45,588 nt of DNA. Origin: Okeania sp. SIO3I5 (GTDB taxonomy: Bacteria > Cyanobacteriota > Cyanobacteriia > Cyanobacteriales > Microcoleaceae). The stretch covers positions 1 through 45,588 of the forward strand of contig NZ_JAAHHT010000055.1 of the NCBI RefSeq assembly GCF_010672085.1, written 5' to 3'. Made by a program: the position numbers and the translations under genes. Shown in pieces: positions 18,773-27,980 of this stretch (its first letter is position 1; the number at the start of each line of letters is the position of its first letter). The notes under the pieces are model-generated. The model made no database searches. It was not told the DNA's origin and saw only the letters and a program-made list of their open reading frames with translations.

Positions 18773-19132
18773 ATGGTTCGCTACATTGCTATATTTATTA
18801 TTACTGTCAAAATAGAACATTGACAACCAATTTTTACAGAGGTTTTAAGTGATTGTGGTTGTGAAATTCTCTATAATCAAAGAAACTATTTAATGGCTCG
18901 TGAATTTCCTGGTAAAGTTTTTTTCTCTCAACTTGTTACTATTGACATAACTTTTGAGAGAGTAACTAATACTTCTGAAAATATCCGACTAAATATAGTT
19001 ATGAGAAATGAAGAAATTCCTTTAAAATTAGATAATCATTGTAGTCAAATCAAAGATTTGTTAATTCAGTTGATACTAGAAAATTCTCATTGGGAAGTTG
19101 TGGAAAGTATTATTTTAAGGAGTAGGGAGTAG
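18773..19132 (+). pseudogene. small conserved protein gene with in-frame TGA
   Basis: A frame from ATG 18773 reads MVRYIAIFIITVKIEH, TGA at 18821-18823, then QPIFTEVLSDCGCEILYNQR and continues to TAG at 19130-19132 (119 codons). The part after the TGA reads as normal protein, including DCGCEILYNQRNYLMAREFP. ATG 18893 could still give a 79-residue fragment. The last codons (LRSRE) come from an AGTAGGGAGTAGG heptamer tract that also supplies the stop codon. It looks like a cyanobacterial conserved hypothetical of about 120 residues; function unknown. Confidence 0.6.
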
Positions 19133-19167
19133 GGAGTAGGGATTGGGGAAGTAGGGGAGTAGGGGAG
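19120..19167. repeat. AGTAGGG heptamer tract over the stop codon
   Basis: Heptamers GGAGTAGGGAGTAGGGATTG begin inside the last codons of the preceding frame and run on as GGGAAGTAGGGGAGTAGGGG. Confidence 0.8.
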
Positions 19168-19354
19168 AAATTTAGAGTCATTTATTCTATAAAAAAGCAC
19201 CCTATGAATGTATATTTTATAGTGAAGAAAAGTGATTACTTGCCTCTTTATTAAAAACATACCCTTGTCAGGAGTAGGGGAGTGGGAGAGGAGTAGAAAG
19301 ATGAATAATTAACACTCTTCTGTCTAATAATTATCAGAAAGGTTATTTATTAAT

Positions 19355-19493
19355 TATTTACAGCACTTTTTAGGATGGTGAGGTGGGACAGGCAGGATGC
19401 CTGTCCGAAAATATCAATAATGGGTATCCTGCCTGTCTGAAAATATCAATAACGGGCAGGATGCCCATTCCACAGTGCATTTTGCAACGCTAA
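19355..19493. mobile_element. chimeric MITE fragment
   Basis: Begins TTACAGCACTTTTTAGGATG (as at 39009 and 39206) and continues into GACAGGCAGGATGCCTGTCC and ATGCCCATTCCACAGTGCAT, ending TTTTGCAACGC, the right side of the GGCGTTGC family. Two families appear joined. Confidence 0.55.
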
Positions 19494-19520
19494 GTTTTGA
19501 GTCAAGCTGAATGCTAAATA

Positions 19521-21845
19521 CTATATCCTACTGCGTAATAACAAAGAATTAGTCACAACACTCACAGAACTAAATGCCATCAAAGCACCGGCAACAGAAG
19601 GACTAAGAAGAATTCCTAAACTAGGCAACAATACCCCCGCAGCTACAGGAATGCCAAAAATATTATAGGCAAATGCCCAAAATAGATTTTCACGAATTTT
19701 GTTGAAAGTAGCGCGACTAAGCTTAATAGACTCCATCACATCCATTAGCTTATCCTGCATCAATACAATATCAGCAGCTTCCACTGCCACATCTGTACCT
19801 GCTTGCATTCCAATACCCACATTTGCTTGAGCTAAAGCAGGAGCATCATTAATACCATCTCCTACCATTCCTACTTTCTCACCTTTTGACTGTAAAGCAG
19901 CGATCGCTTCTGCTTTTCCCGCAGGTGGTACTTCTGCCAAGATATCATCACCAGTTAAACCTAACTGTTGGCCAATAGTTGCTGCAACAGAAGAGCGATC
20001 GCCTGTTAACAACATTACTTTTAAACCCATATTTTGCAAACCTTTGACTGTTGCTAAAGCATCATCCCGCAGCGCATCACTAATTCCTATAATTCCAAGT
20101 AACACTCCATCGAAACTAACATAAACTGCTGTTTTGTCTGTGAAAGTGGGAATATTATCTGGCAGGGCAACAACTTCATAGTTTTTCAACCATTCTAAAT
20201 TTCCTACTAAAGCAAGTTTGCCATCTACAATAGCAGATACTCCTAAACCTGGTTCGGTATAAAAATCTGTTGCCGATAATAACGCTACATTCTCTTGCCG
20301 TGCTTTTTGTAAAATTGCCTCTGCTAAAGGATGACTCGCACCACTTTCTACAGTAGCAGCAACCTGTAATAACAATTCTGGGTTATTTCCGAAAATATCT
20401 GTGACAGTAGGGTGCCCAGTAGTCAAAGTTCCGGTTTTGTCAAAAACGATAGTATCTAACTCATGCACCTTTTCCAATATATCTCCACCTTTGATCAACA
20501 AACCTCTTTGCGCTCCCACACCCGAACCTACTAATATTGCAGTGGGTGTTGCTAGACCTAATGCACAAGGACAAGCAATAACTAAAACAGCGATCGCTAA
20601 TTTCAAACTCAAAAGTAGGGGGGAAGTAGAATGAGTCATCATCTCCCCGTGACTGGATGTCGTCTGCAAAATGTGAGACCAAATATTAGTGCCGACAAAA
20701 TACCAAAATATGAATGTTAGGGAAGCAATAGTCATTACGCCATAAGTAAAATATCCTGCCACCGTATCTGCTAAATTTTGAATTGGTGCTTTTCTAGTTT
20801 GGGCAGTTTCGACTAATTTGACAATTTGAGCTAGGGTAGTTTCCGAACCCGTGCGAGTTGTCTGCATAACTACAGTGCCAGACTTATTGATAGTTCCCGC
20901 TGCCACATTAGCACCAAATTCTTTAACTACAGGTACCGACTCCCCAGTCAACATAGACTCATCCACAGTTGTTTTACCATCACATATTTCCCCATCCACA
21001 GGAAATTTTTCCCCAGGCAATACTTGTAAATATTCTCCTACTTTCACTCGTGAGGCAGGAATTTCTACAGACTCAGAAGAATTATTGTTGCCATTGGGTG
21101 CGGGAACTAAACGTGCGGTTGCTGGTTGGAGTGCAATTAATGATTGTAGAGTAGATGCTGCTCTATATCTAGCTTTTTGCTCAAGTGTTTTGCCTAAAAG
21201 GATGAAACCAAGGATCATTACAGGTTCGTCAAAAAAACATTCCCATCCCAACTGTGGAAATAGCAAGGCAACGATACTTGCAGTATAAGCAGTCACCGCA
21301 CCTAAACCAACTAAAGTGTTCATGTTGGGCGCGTTGCGTAACAGACTGCGGACACCATCAATAATAATTTCTCGCCCTGGTAGTAATAGAGCTAAAGTAG
21401 ATAATCCTGCATGAAACCAAATATTTCCTAGGATGGGAATTTCGGTGCCAATGAAGTGCCCTAAATGTCCGATACCTGAGAGAATTAGTAGCAAAGAAGC
21501 GATCGCTATGCGCCATATTTGCTGTTGAATTTCTTGGCGATGACGTTCGGTTTGTTTTTTAGCAGCGTCTGTTTCGGAAGTATCGGGACGTGCTTGAGTA
21601 GGAAAACCGTTATCTGTGAGTTTTTGAGCAAGAGTGTTTGGATCTATCAGGTTTGTTTCGCATTCAACGGTTGCTACTTCGGTTGCCAGGTTAACCCGAG
21701 CAGATATGACACCTGTTTGTTGGGTGAGTTGTCGTTCTACTGCTTTAACACATCCAGCACATTTCATTCCACTAACATCAAGGGTAATGGTTTCTGGTGG
21801 TGAATGATTAATTATTGCTGTTTCTGGTTTAGGGGCGACTTGCAT
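19521..21845 (-). CDS. ctaA: copper-transporting P1B-type ATPase, CtaA-like
   Basis: 774 residues. It pumps Cu(I) across a membrane using ATP; CtaA imports copper into the cyanobacterial cytosol for plastocyanin and cytochrome oxidase. An N-terminal HMA domain has GMKCAGC (Cys29, Cys32). About eight membrane segments follow, with the CPC motif (VIACPCALGLATPTA, near residue 424), the TGES loop (LTGESVPVVKEF), DKTGTLTTG (near 468), the HP motif (GASHPLAEAIL) and VGDGINDAPALAQA. The HMA sequence CAGCVKAVERQL resembles CtaA more than PacS; that choice is inference. The longest frame starts at a TTG 15 bases upstream, but GGGAGA lies before the ATG at 21843-21845, so I use the ATG. Its leader shares a block with the cobM-like gene (see 21889-21961). 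Confidence 0.9.
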   Translation of the reverse strand: MQVAPKPETAIINHSPPETITLDVSGMKCAGCVKAVERQLTQQTGVISARVNLATEVATVECETNLIDPNTLAQKLTDNGFPTQARPDTSETDAAKKQTERHRQEIQQQIWRIAIASLLLILSGIGHLGHFIGTEIPILGNIWFHAGLSTLALLLPGREIIIDGVRSLLRNAPNMNTLVGLGAVTAYTASIVALLFPQLGWECFFDEPVMILGFILLGKTLEQKARYRAASTLQSLIALQPATARLVPAPNGNNNSSESVEIPASRVKVGEYLQVLPGEKFPVDGEICDGKTTVDESMLTGESVPVVKEFGANVAAGTINKSGTVVMQTTRTGSETTLAQIVKLVETAQTRKAPIQNLADTVAGYFTYGVMTIASLTFIFWYFVGTNIWSHILQTTSSHGEMMTHSTSPLLLSLKLAIAVLVIACPCALGLATPTAILVGSGVGAQRGLLIKGGDILEKVHELDTIVFDKTGTLTTGHPTVTDIFGNNPELLLQVAATVESGASHPLAEAILQKARQENVALLSATDFYTEPGLGVSAIVDGKLALVGNLEWLKNYEVVALPDNIPTFTDKTAVYVSFDGVLLGIIGISDALRDDALATVKGLQNMGLKVMLLTGDRSSVAATIGQQLGLTGDDILAEVPPAGKAEAIAALQSKGEKVGMVGDGINDAPALAQANVGIGMQAGTDVAVEAADIVLMQDKLMDVMESIKLSRATFNKIRENLFWAFAYNIFGIPVAAGVLLPSLGILLSPSVAGALMAFSSVSVVTNSLLLRSRI

Positions 21846-21888
21846 CAAATTTTCTCCCAATAATTTATTAAACTTTTTTTATTTTACT

Positions 21889-21961
21889 AGACAGTGCAAA
21901 GTTCCTAGAGTAGCCATTGCTAGCAATGGCTATCAGCGTTCCTAAAGTTAGAAACCTGTAT
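21889..21961 (-). promoter_or_regulatory. ctaA leader block shared with the cobM-like gene
   Basis: On the minus strand this reads from GGTTTCTAACTTTAGGAACG to AACTTTGCACTGTCT and contains a 22-bp perfect palindrome at 21911-21932 centred on GCTAGC (TAGCCATTGC / GCAATGGCTA). The block ends 43 bases before the ctaA ATG. The same block, in the same orientation, ends 43 bases before the ATG of the gene at 45474. A further shared part (TACTGGTAAATACTTA ... AAACGATTTACTTGTCTAAC) is at 22077-22133, displaced here by an inserted repeat at about 21975-22076. Confidence 0.6.
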
Positions 21962-21974
21962 TCACAACTATATA

Positions 21975-22076
21975 TATACTTTTAATTATTCATTGTTGAA
22001 AAGAAGAGGATTGACTAATCATGAACATTTTTATTTATTATCCCCTTAAAAGGCGATGCTTTAAACCAAAATTTTT
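21975..22076. mobile_element. repeat inserted in the ctaA leader block
   Basis: This roughly 100-bp segment (TTGAAAAGAAGAGGATTGAC ... TTTAAACCAAAATTTTTCGG) interrupts the leader block, which is uninterrupted at 45276-45432. Relatives are at 24548-24642 and, more distant, at 26461-26548. Confidence 0.6.
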
Positions 22077-22167
22077 CGGTAAGTATTTACCAGTAATACT
22101 CTCAGTTAGACAAGTAAATCGTTTTTTAGAAGAACTTTCTACTCTCCAGTTATTTTAATATAGAAAA

Positions 22168-22205
22168 AAAATAGCGATCGTTCCACAAGAACAGCTATTT
22201 TTTTT
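22168..22205. terminator. bidirectional intrinsic terminator
   Basis: AAAAATAGC and GCTATTTTT form the outer stem with an inner GTTC/GAAC pair and a CACAA loop; T-runs follow on both strands. It could separate the kinase gene (minus strand, ending 22992) from ctaA. Confidence 0.6.
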
Positions 22206-22844
22206 AAATTTTGCTTAGTTATCATTTATACTAACTCTCTTTAATTAGACATCTCCACAAAAGAGGGAACAGAGAACAAACTCCTAACCCCTCCTGGGAG
22301 GGGATTAATTGATAATTTATGGATAATAATTGATTTTATTTTTAATTTTTGGAAATGCATAAAAGAGGGAACAGGGAATAGGGAACACGGAACAGGGAAT
22401 TAATAATTTATGGATAAGAATTGATTTTATTTTTAATTTTTGGAGATGTATATTAGCCATAATATGGCAAGGAACAAGGAACACTTAACTGGCAACAATT
22501 GGCAAAATATTTCCTAGTCTAATACCAGCTTGATAAATGTATTTGCTACAAATAGCCATTTTTTTTATTAGTCAGGATTCAACACTTAAGAGTCATAATC
22601 AATAACTTCGATGTCATTGTTAGTTCATCAATTATCTAATCATTCAAAAAGACGTTTATTGTAAATTATTTTTATTGCCATTCATTATTATTCTTCACAA
22701 GTAATAAGTATTAAGTAATAAGTAATACCTCTGCCTGTTTGCTCCACATTCTGTAGGAAAGTCAGAGGATTCAAAAAATGATGAATTTTTTGAATTTTTA
22801 TTCATTAACGAAGAGGCTTTAAACCAACATCAACGGGCTTGATT
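22206..22844. other. intergenic repeats
   Basis: Two copies of a segment (AATTTATGGATAA then AATTGATTTTATTTTTAATT) lie at 22314-22352 and 22405-22443, each next to a GGGAACAGGGAA tract. No gene is seen. Confidence 0.6.
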
Positions 22845-23013
22845 TTACTCCTTACTCCTTACTCCTTACTCCTTACTCCTTACTCCTTACTCCTTACTCC
22901 TTACTCCTTACTCATTACTCATTACTCATTACTCATTACTCATTACTCCTTACTCCTTACTCATTACTCATTACTCATTACTCATTACTCATTACTCATT
23001 ACTCCCTACTCCC
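22845..23013. repeat. 24-unit TTACTCC/TTACTCA heptamer array
   Basis: About 24 tandem 7-bp units, homogenised in blocks (TTACTCC, then TTACTCA, and so on). The array enters the 3' end of the kinase gene at 22992: on the coding strand it is GGGAGTAGGGAGTAATGAGT and encodes the last residues VGSNE and the stop. Confidence 0.9.
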
Positions 23014-24332
23014 TCTTCTTTTAAAGGAATTTCAATCATAAATTCAGTATATTCTCCAGATATTGTTTCCATTTGAATAGTGCCATGATGTTGTCCAGCA
23101 ATAATTTCATAAGCGAGAGATAAACCCAAACCTATTCCTTCTCCTGGTGGTTTAGTAGTTAGAAATGGCTCGAAAATTTTGTCTTTAATTTTTGAGTTTA
23201 TTCCTGTTCCATTGTCGTGTATCCTAATTTCTACTTTTTCTCCTAAGTTGCAGGTTTTTACAGATAAAGTAGGGATAAAATCTCCATCGCTAGATTCCTG
23301 TTGTTCTAACTTAACCTTCAGAGCGTAATAGGAATTATCAAACATATTAATAAAAGCCTGAATTATATCAGAATATGAAACGAAAACTTCACCAACTGAC
23401 TCATCGTAATTAGTATTAATTTTTATTGGAAAATTCTCTTTTTCCCAGAGACTCTCACCAGCAAATTGCAATGATTCCCTTAAAATCCTATTCAAATTGC
23501 TAGATTGTAACTGACTACTATCAAGTCGTGCGTGTTTGACCATAATTTTAATAATCCGTTCAGCTCTTTTACTATGTTGATAAATCCCATCTGCATTATG
23601 TTTTAATTCATTGATAATTTCTGTAAAATTTCCAAATTTTTCAGCTTCAATTTTATTTGTTTCTAAAGTTAAATCCTCCATAAATTCATCTAGTAACTCT
23701 GAGGAAAGTTGAGCAAAATTTTGAACAAAATTGAGAGGATTACAAAGTTCATGAGCAATACCTGAAGTTAAAGTACCTAAGTAGGCAAGTTTTTCTTTAG
23801 CAATAATCTTCTTTTGAGCTACTTTTAACTCTTCTAATGTTTCTTGAAGCTTGGCTTCTGCTGTTATTCTTTGTTTAATTTCTTCTAGGAGTAGTAGATT
23901 TTTGTTCTTTAATTTTTTGGTTAATTCTCGGAGTTGTATATGTACTTTTACTCTTGCTAATACCTCATCTATTTTGATTGGTTTAGTAATGTAATCTACT
24001 GCTCCCAGTTGAAACCCGGTAACTTTATCCTCTGTACCTGATAAAGCTGTCATAAAAATTACAGGAATATCTCTAGTTTGTGGATTAGCTTTTAAGCGCT
24101 TACAGGTTTCAAAACCATCAATTCCAGGCATTAAAATATCGAGCAAAATAATATCAGGATTTTTTTCTATTGCTTGTTTTAAACAACTCTCACCATCAAG
24201 AGATACTAAAATATTAAAATTATATTTTTTTAAAACACTAACTGCTAATTGCAGATTAATTTGGTTATCATCCACAATCAAAATAGTGGTGTTTAACTCT
24301 TCAGTTTGACTATTATTTTCAACTTGATTCAT
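22992..24332 (-). CDS. receiver domain-histidine kinase hybrid
   Basis: 446 residues, soluble. Residues 15-130 are a receiver domain (Asp21-Asp22, phosphoacceptor Asp65 in [10 protein letters not shown], Lys117 in ITKP). A coiled-coil linker of about 45 residues follows ([20 protein letters not shown]). The HisKA H-box is [18 protein letters not shown] with His194, then a HATPase_c domain ([37 protein letters not shown]). The order (receiver first, no sensor domain) fits a kinase switched by phosphorylation from another kinase, common in cyanobacteria. The last codons come from the heptamer array, so the natural C-terminus probably ended near IEIPLKE. No clear RBS precedes the ATG. Partner unknown. 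Confidence 0.88.
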   Translation of the reverse strand: MNQVENNSQTEELNTTILIVDDNQINLQLAVSVLKKYNFNILVSLDGESCLKQAIEKNPDIILLDILMPGIDGFETCKRLKANPQTRDIPVIFMTALSGTEDKVTGFQLGAVDYITKPIKIDEVLARVKVHIQLRELTKKLKNKNLLLLEEIKQRITAEAKLQETLEELKVAQKKIIAKEKLAYLGTLTSGIAHELCNPLNFVQNFAQLSSELLDEFMEDLTLETNKIEAEKFGNFTEIINELKHNADGIYQHSKRAERIIKIMVKHARLDSSQLQSSNLNRILRESLQFAGESLWEKENFPIKINTNYDESVGEVFVSYSDIIQAFINMFDNSYYALKVKLEQQESSDGDFIPTLSVKTCNLGEKVEIRIHDNGTGINSKIKDKIFEPFLTTKPPGEGIGLGLSLAYEIIAGQHHGTIQMETISGEYTEFMIEIPLKEEGVGSNE

Positions 24333-25019
24333 GTTACTTTATACCTAATTATAATTGTAAGCTTTCAGCTTTCAGCTATTAGCTATAAGATATGATTTAT
24401 TAAAAAAGCGGTCAGCACTCAGCACTAAGCAAGATTATTTTTATAAAGTGAATTAAGGGGATTTAAACCTCTCCTAAATAATACCATTTCTCATGCCTGA
24501 ATGCTATATCTGATTGGGTGGTTCAATCATTAATAATGAATAATTCATAATTACCTCTCCTTGAAAAGAAGAGGATTGACTCATGCATAAAATTTTTATT
24601 TATTATTCCCTTAAAAGGGGAAGCTTTAAACCAGAATTTTTCGGTAAGTGTGGGGAGAGGTAGGGACGTTGCATAACAAAAATGCGAATGTCCGTACGAA
24701 AAATTTATACTAACCGACTAATAATTGTCAAATACAGACTTTTAATCTTAGTAATTATTGACTTTTGAAGTATAGCTGAAGTATAGCATTACTTTTGGTA
24801 ATTGGTATATTTCTGTGCAATAGTTGTAGAGAATTTTAACAATCCCTCAAAAACCTGTTAACCTAGTTACGATTCAGAAGGTTAGCTGAATGCTAAAAAC
24901 TGATAGCTAGTTAACTAATAGACATCTCCAAAAATATAAAATAAAATAAATTATTATCCATAAATTATCAATTACTTCTCCCTGTTCCCTGTGCCCTGTT
25001 CCCTCTTTTCTGGAGAGGT
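24333..25019. other. intergenic, no gene seen
   Basis: Contains AGCTATTAGCTAT motifs, the dispersed segment GAATGCTATATCTGATTGGG (24500), a relative of the repeat inserted in the ctaA leader (24548-24642), and at 24985-25005 a (TGTTCCC)n tract just beyond the hydrolase stop codon. Confidence 0.55.
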
Positions 25020-25907
25020 CTAATTATTCAGTAAAAATTCACTCACAGCTTCAACAAATTCTGCTGTTGATTCATAAGGTAAAACATTCCGTCCTGAAAT
25101 TTGATTACCTTTTGCTTGAGGCAAATATTTTAAATAGGTGTTAATTCTTTGTTCTGGAGTTTCAATTTTATCTGTTTTACTAATAGTTGATGCTTGACTT
25201 CCTAATAATACTAAAATCGGTTGATTAATTTGAGCGATCGCTTGACTAAAATCCTGTCTCCAAAAACCTGCTAAAAAAGAAAAAACGGCATATTGACTTT
25301 GCGGATCTTTGGCTCCTTTTTCCAAAGTATCTAACCATTCTTTATCAACTTGATTAGTATTAGCAAATAATTGTTTTTTCGAGAAAGAGTCTAAAAATTT
25401 TCTACTACGTGCATAGCGATAAAAAACTTTACCAATTGGTGAATAAAAAAGATTCCATAATAATTTTTGTTGGATAGGGGAAGCAGCTTTTTGTATTAAG
25501 TCTAGTTGAGGAGGTGTTGATAAAATTAAACTATGAATTAAATTTGATTTTTGTTGCAGTTTTACTAAAGATATGGCTACAGGAAATAAAGCACCTTGTA
25601 CAATTAAAACTACTGGTTTTTGTACAATTTTCTCTAAAAAATATTGTAATTGTTCTGCCCAATCTACAGGGTAATATGCCACAGATGGCATATCACTTTC
25701 ACCACACCCTAATAAATCGGGATTATAAATAGGGTTTGGGAAATTTTTTTCCTGCCATAGAGAACAAAATCTATGCCAGAAAAATTTAGATAAACCAACA
25801 CCAATTGGATGTATTAGTAATAAAGGTATGTTAGTAGTATCACCCTGTTTTTGCGGATATAATTCATAAGCACAACGATATGCTTTCCAGGTATAAAATT
25901 CTGTCAT
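25020..25907 (-). CDS. alpha/beta hydrolase-fold protein lacking the usual nucleophile
   Basis: 295 residues from ATG 25905-25907. The frame extends 12 codons upstream to a TTG without support. The fold markers are the oxyanion region LLLIHPIGVGLSKFFWHRF, the strand and loop PIYNPDLLGCGESDMP, the elbow strand VVLIVQGALFPVAISL, and LVLLGSQAS. In ordinary members the elbow is G-x-S-x-G; here the equivalent position reads V-Q-G-A-L, with no serine, cysteine or aspartate. The protein may be non-catalytic, or the active site may differ. No signal peptide is present. It stands alone between repeat regions. Confidence 0.7.
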   Translation of the reverse strand: MTEFYTWKAYRCAYELYPQKQGDTTNIPLLLIHPIGVGLSKFFWHRFCSLWQEKNFPNPIYNPDLLGCGESDMPSVAYYPVDWAEQLQYFLEKIVQKPVVLIVQGALFPVAISLVKLQQKSNLIHSLILSTPPQLDLIQKAASPIQQKLLWNLFYSPIGKVFYRYARSRKFLDSFSKKQLFANTNQVDKEWLDTLEKGAKDPQSQYAVFSFLAGFWRQDFSQAIAQINQPILVLLGSQASTISKTDKIETPEQRINTYLKYLPQAKGNQISGRNVLPYESTAEFVEAVSEFLLNN

Positions 25908-26941
25908 TGGTTCAATATGAAAGATATTTATTATATATAGCAATCCTGTTTCATTTGTAAGATTTTGCTGGTAGGGGCGATTCGCGAATCGCCCGTACAG
26001 GAGTCAGGATTCAGGAGTCATAATTTTCAAGGTTTTTAGCTCAAATTAACTATCATAAAAATTCTCACAAATCATTCCTGATTGCTATATATTCATCTCT
26101 AAATATATCATATTTTCTCAAAATCATCTATTACTTATTCATACCCTAATAGCTTGACTAATAAACTAGGTCTCAAGCTTCTCCTTTGAAGGGGGATAAA
26201 AAAGGAAATTTCAGATTTAAACTTAAAGGTAGTAATAATTGATAACCGAAAATATCTGATTGGAATTGCCAAAATTACTTTTACTAAAAATCTGTAATAT
26301 CTGGTAAAAAAAAGGTATAAGGCGTTGCTAAATAAAAGTATAATTTTACAGAATTGAGAAGTCAGGAGTTAAGAGTCAGGAGCTATAAAGGAACTTTTTC
26401 CGCAACAGGAACTAGGTTCAATAATTAATAATTAATAATTATTAATTAATAATTATTAATTACCTCTTCTGTAATAGAAGGATTGGTTAAAAGGAATTTT
26501 TTTCTTTTCTCCTTGAAAGGAGAGGCTCTCAACCTTTATTTTTCGGTAAATAGATCTGAAAATCACATTATAAATTTGGGAATTTCATACCTAAAATCAG
26601 CAACGCCAAAAAAAGGTACAACTAACAACCTAAATAATTCATTGATGGAGACTTTATTGTCTCTGCCTCAAATTACACTAATTTTATTGATAATTGAAAG
26701 TTCAAAAAATGGTACTAGGAATTGGATATTCTCAATTATTTTTTGCACTATTTGAGAAAGATGGTACTACTCTATTTTTTGTGAAATGTTTGACAAAAAA
26801 TCCTGAATTTGACTAAATCTCTTTGTTGTTAAATTATCAACTAAAATTTCGTATTGCTAAATCATGAGAGTAGGGGAGTAGGGGAGTAGGGGAGCGGGGG
26901 AGTAGGGGAGTAGGGGAGTAGGGGGGTAGGGGAGCGGGGGA
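25908..26941. other. intergenic, no gene seen
   Basis: Has a small inverted element near 25970-26000 (GGGGCGATTCGCGAATCGCC), AATTAATAATTATTAATTAA runs at 26420-26460, a TTTTTCGGTAAA repeat end at 26540, and a GGGGAGTAG tract at 26870-26949. A 90-codon frame at 26483-26755 starts inside a dispersed repeat and has no RBS, so I do not call it. Confidence 0.55.
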
Positions 26942-27463
26942 GCAGAGGAGTAATTTTTTTGCCCAACAATGCGCCAAAAATGCTAATTTTTTGAGCATCA
27001 AGAGCTAAAAACTAGGTACTCTTTAAAATACCTAAAAAGGCTAAAACCTTTATCAATAAATGCTTTGAGATTTAATCAGCAAGCTCTAAATAGAAATAAA
27101 TAGGGTTTGCTGAAGGGGAGCGGGGGAGCGGGGGAGTAGGGAAGTAGGGGAGCAGGTAGGGACGTTGCATAACAAAAATGCGTTTTCCGTTCCGGAATGC
27201 TCCGCAAACATGTCGCGCAGCGTTAACGTTTGCGGAGCATGACCTTAGGAAAGTTGTGCTTTAGCTAAACGTCCGTACGGGATTAGAGGAGCAGAGGAGT
27301 AATTTTTTTGCCCAACAATGCGCCAAAAATGCTAATTTTTTGAGCATCAAGAGCTAAAAACTAGGTACTCTTTAAAATACCTAAAAAGGCTAAAACCTTT
27401 ATCTGTAAATGCTTTGAGATTTAACCAGCAAGCCCTAAATAGAAATAAATAGGGTTTGCTGAA
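26942..27463. repeat. 173-bp direct repeat pair
   Basis: 26942-27114 and 27291-27463 are nearly identical (GCAGAGGAGTAATTTTTTTG to AATAGGGTTTGCTGAA), differing at about four positions. Each ends in a hairpin (TCAGCAA...TTTGCTGA). A truncated third start is at 27626-27654. Between them are GGGGAGCGG heptamers and a GCAAACATGTCGCGCAGCGT segment shared with 15057-15077. Confidence 0.8.
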
Positions 27464-27478
27464 AAAGTCTTTTTTAAG

Positions 27479-27570
27479 CAGGACTTACGCATAACCACCG
27501 TATCTAGTAGGGGCGAACGGCCGTTCGCCCCTACATATAGCGTACAATTTGATATTTTGCGTAAGTCCTG
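27479..27570. mobile_element. CAGGACTTACG MITE with TTAAG target duplication
   Basis: 92 bp from CAGGACTTACGCATAACCAC to TTTTGCGTAAGTCCTG, flanked by TTAAG at 27474-27478 and 27571-27575. It contains a palindromic GGGGCGAACGGCCGTTCGCC. Confidence 0.85.
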
Positions 27571-27980
27571 TTAAGGATTAGGGGAGCGGGGGAGTAGGGG
27601 AGTAGGGGAGTAGGGGAGTAGGGAAGCACAGGAGTAATTTTTTTGCCCAACAATATTTCAATCCCAATACTTTCCTAGGTCATGCGGAGCAAACAGGTAG
27701 AGAGAGGTACTGATAACTGATAACTAATAACTGATAACTGATAACTGATAACTGATAACTGAAATGACTGGGGCAGACATTCTCGCTCTTCTCAATATAT
27801 AATCAGAGCAAGAATGTAATTTCTGCCTTCTGCCTTATGACTTCTGCCTCCGGATTTCCGCCTTCTGACTTATAATCAAATTATCCCGTATTTGTCCAAC
27901 CCTAAAATTTTACCGAATAATTATTAATTACTAATTATTAATTGCTGAACTTTATATTTTATATATAGGAATTTCCCAAT

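Noticed and set aside
26483-26755. 90-codon frame
   Set aside because: It starts inside a dispersed repeat (relative at 24548-24642), has no RBS, and resembles no protein I know.
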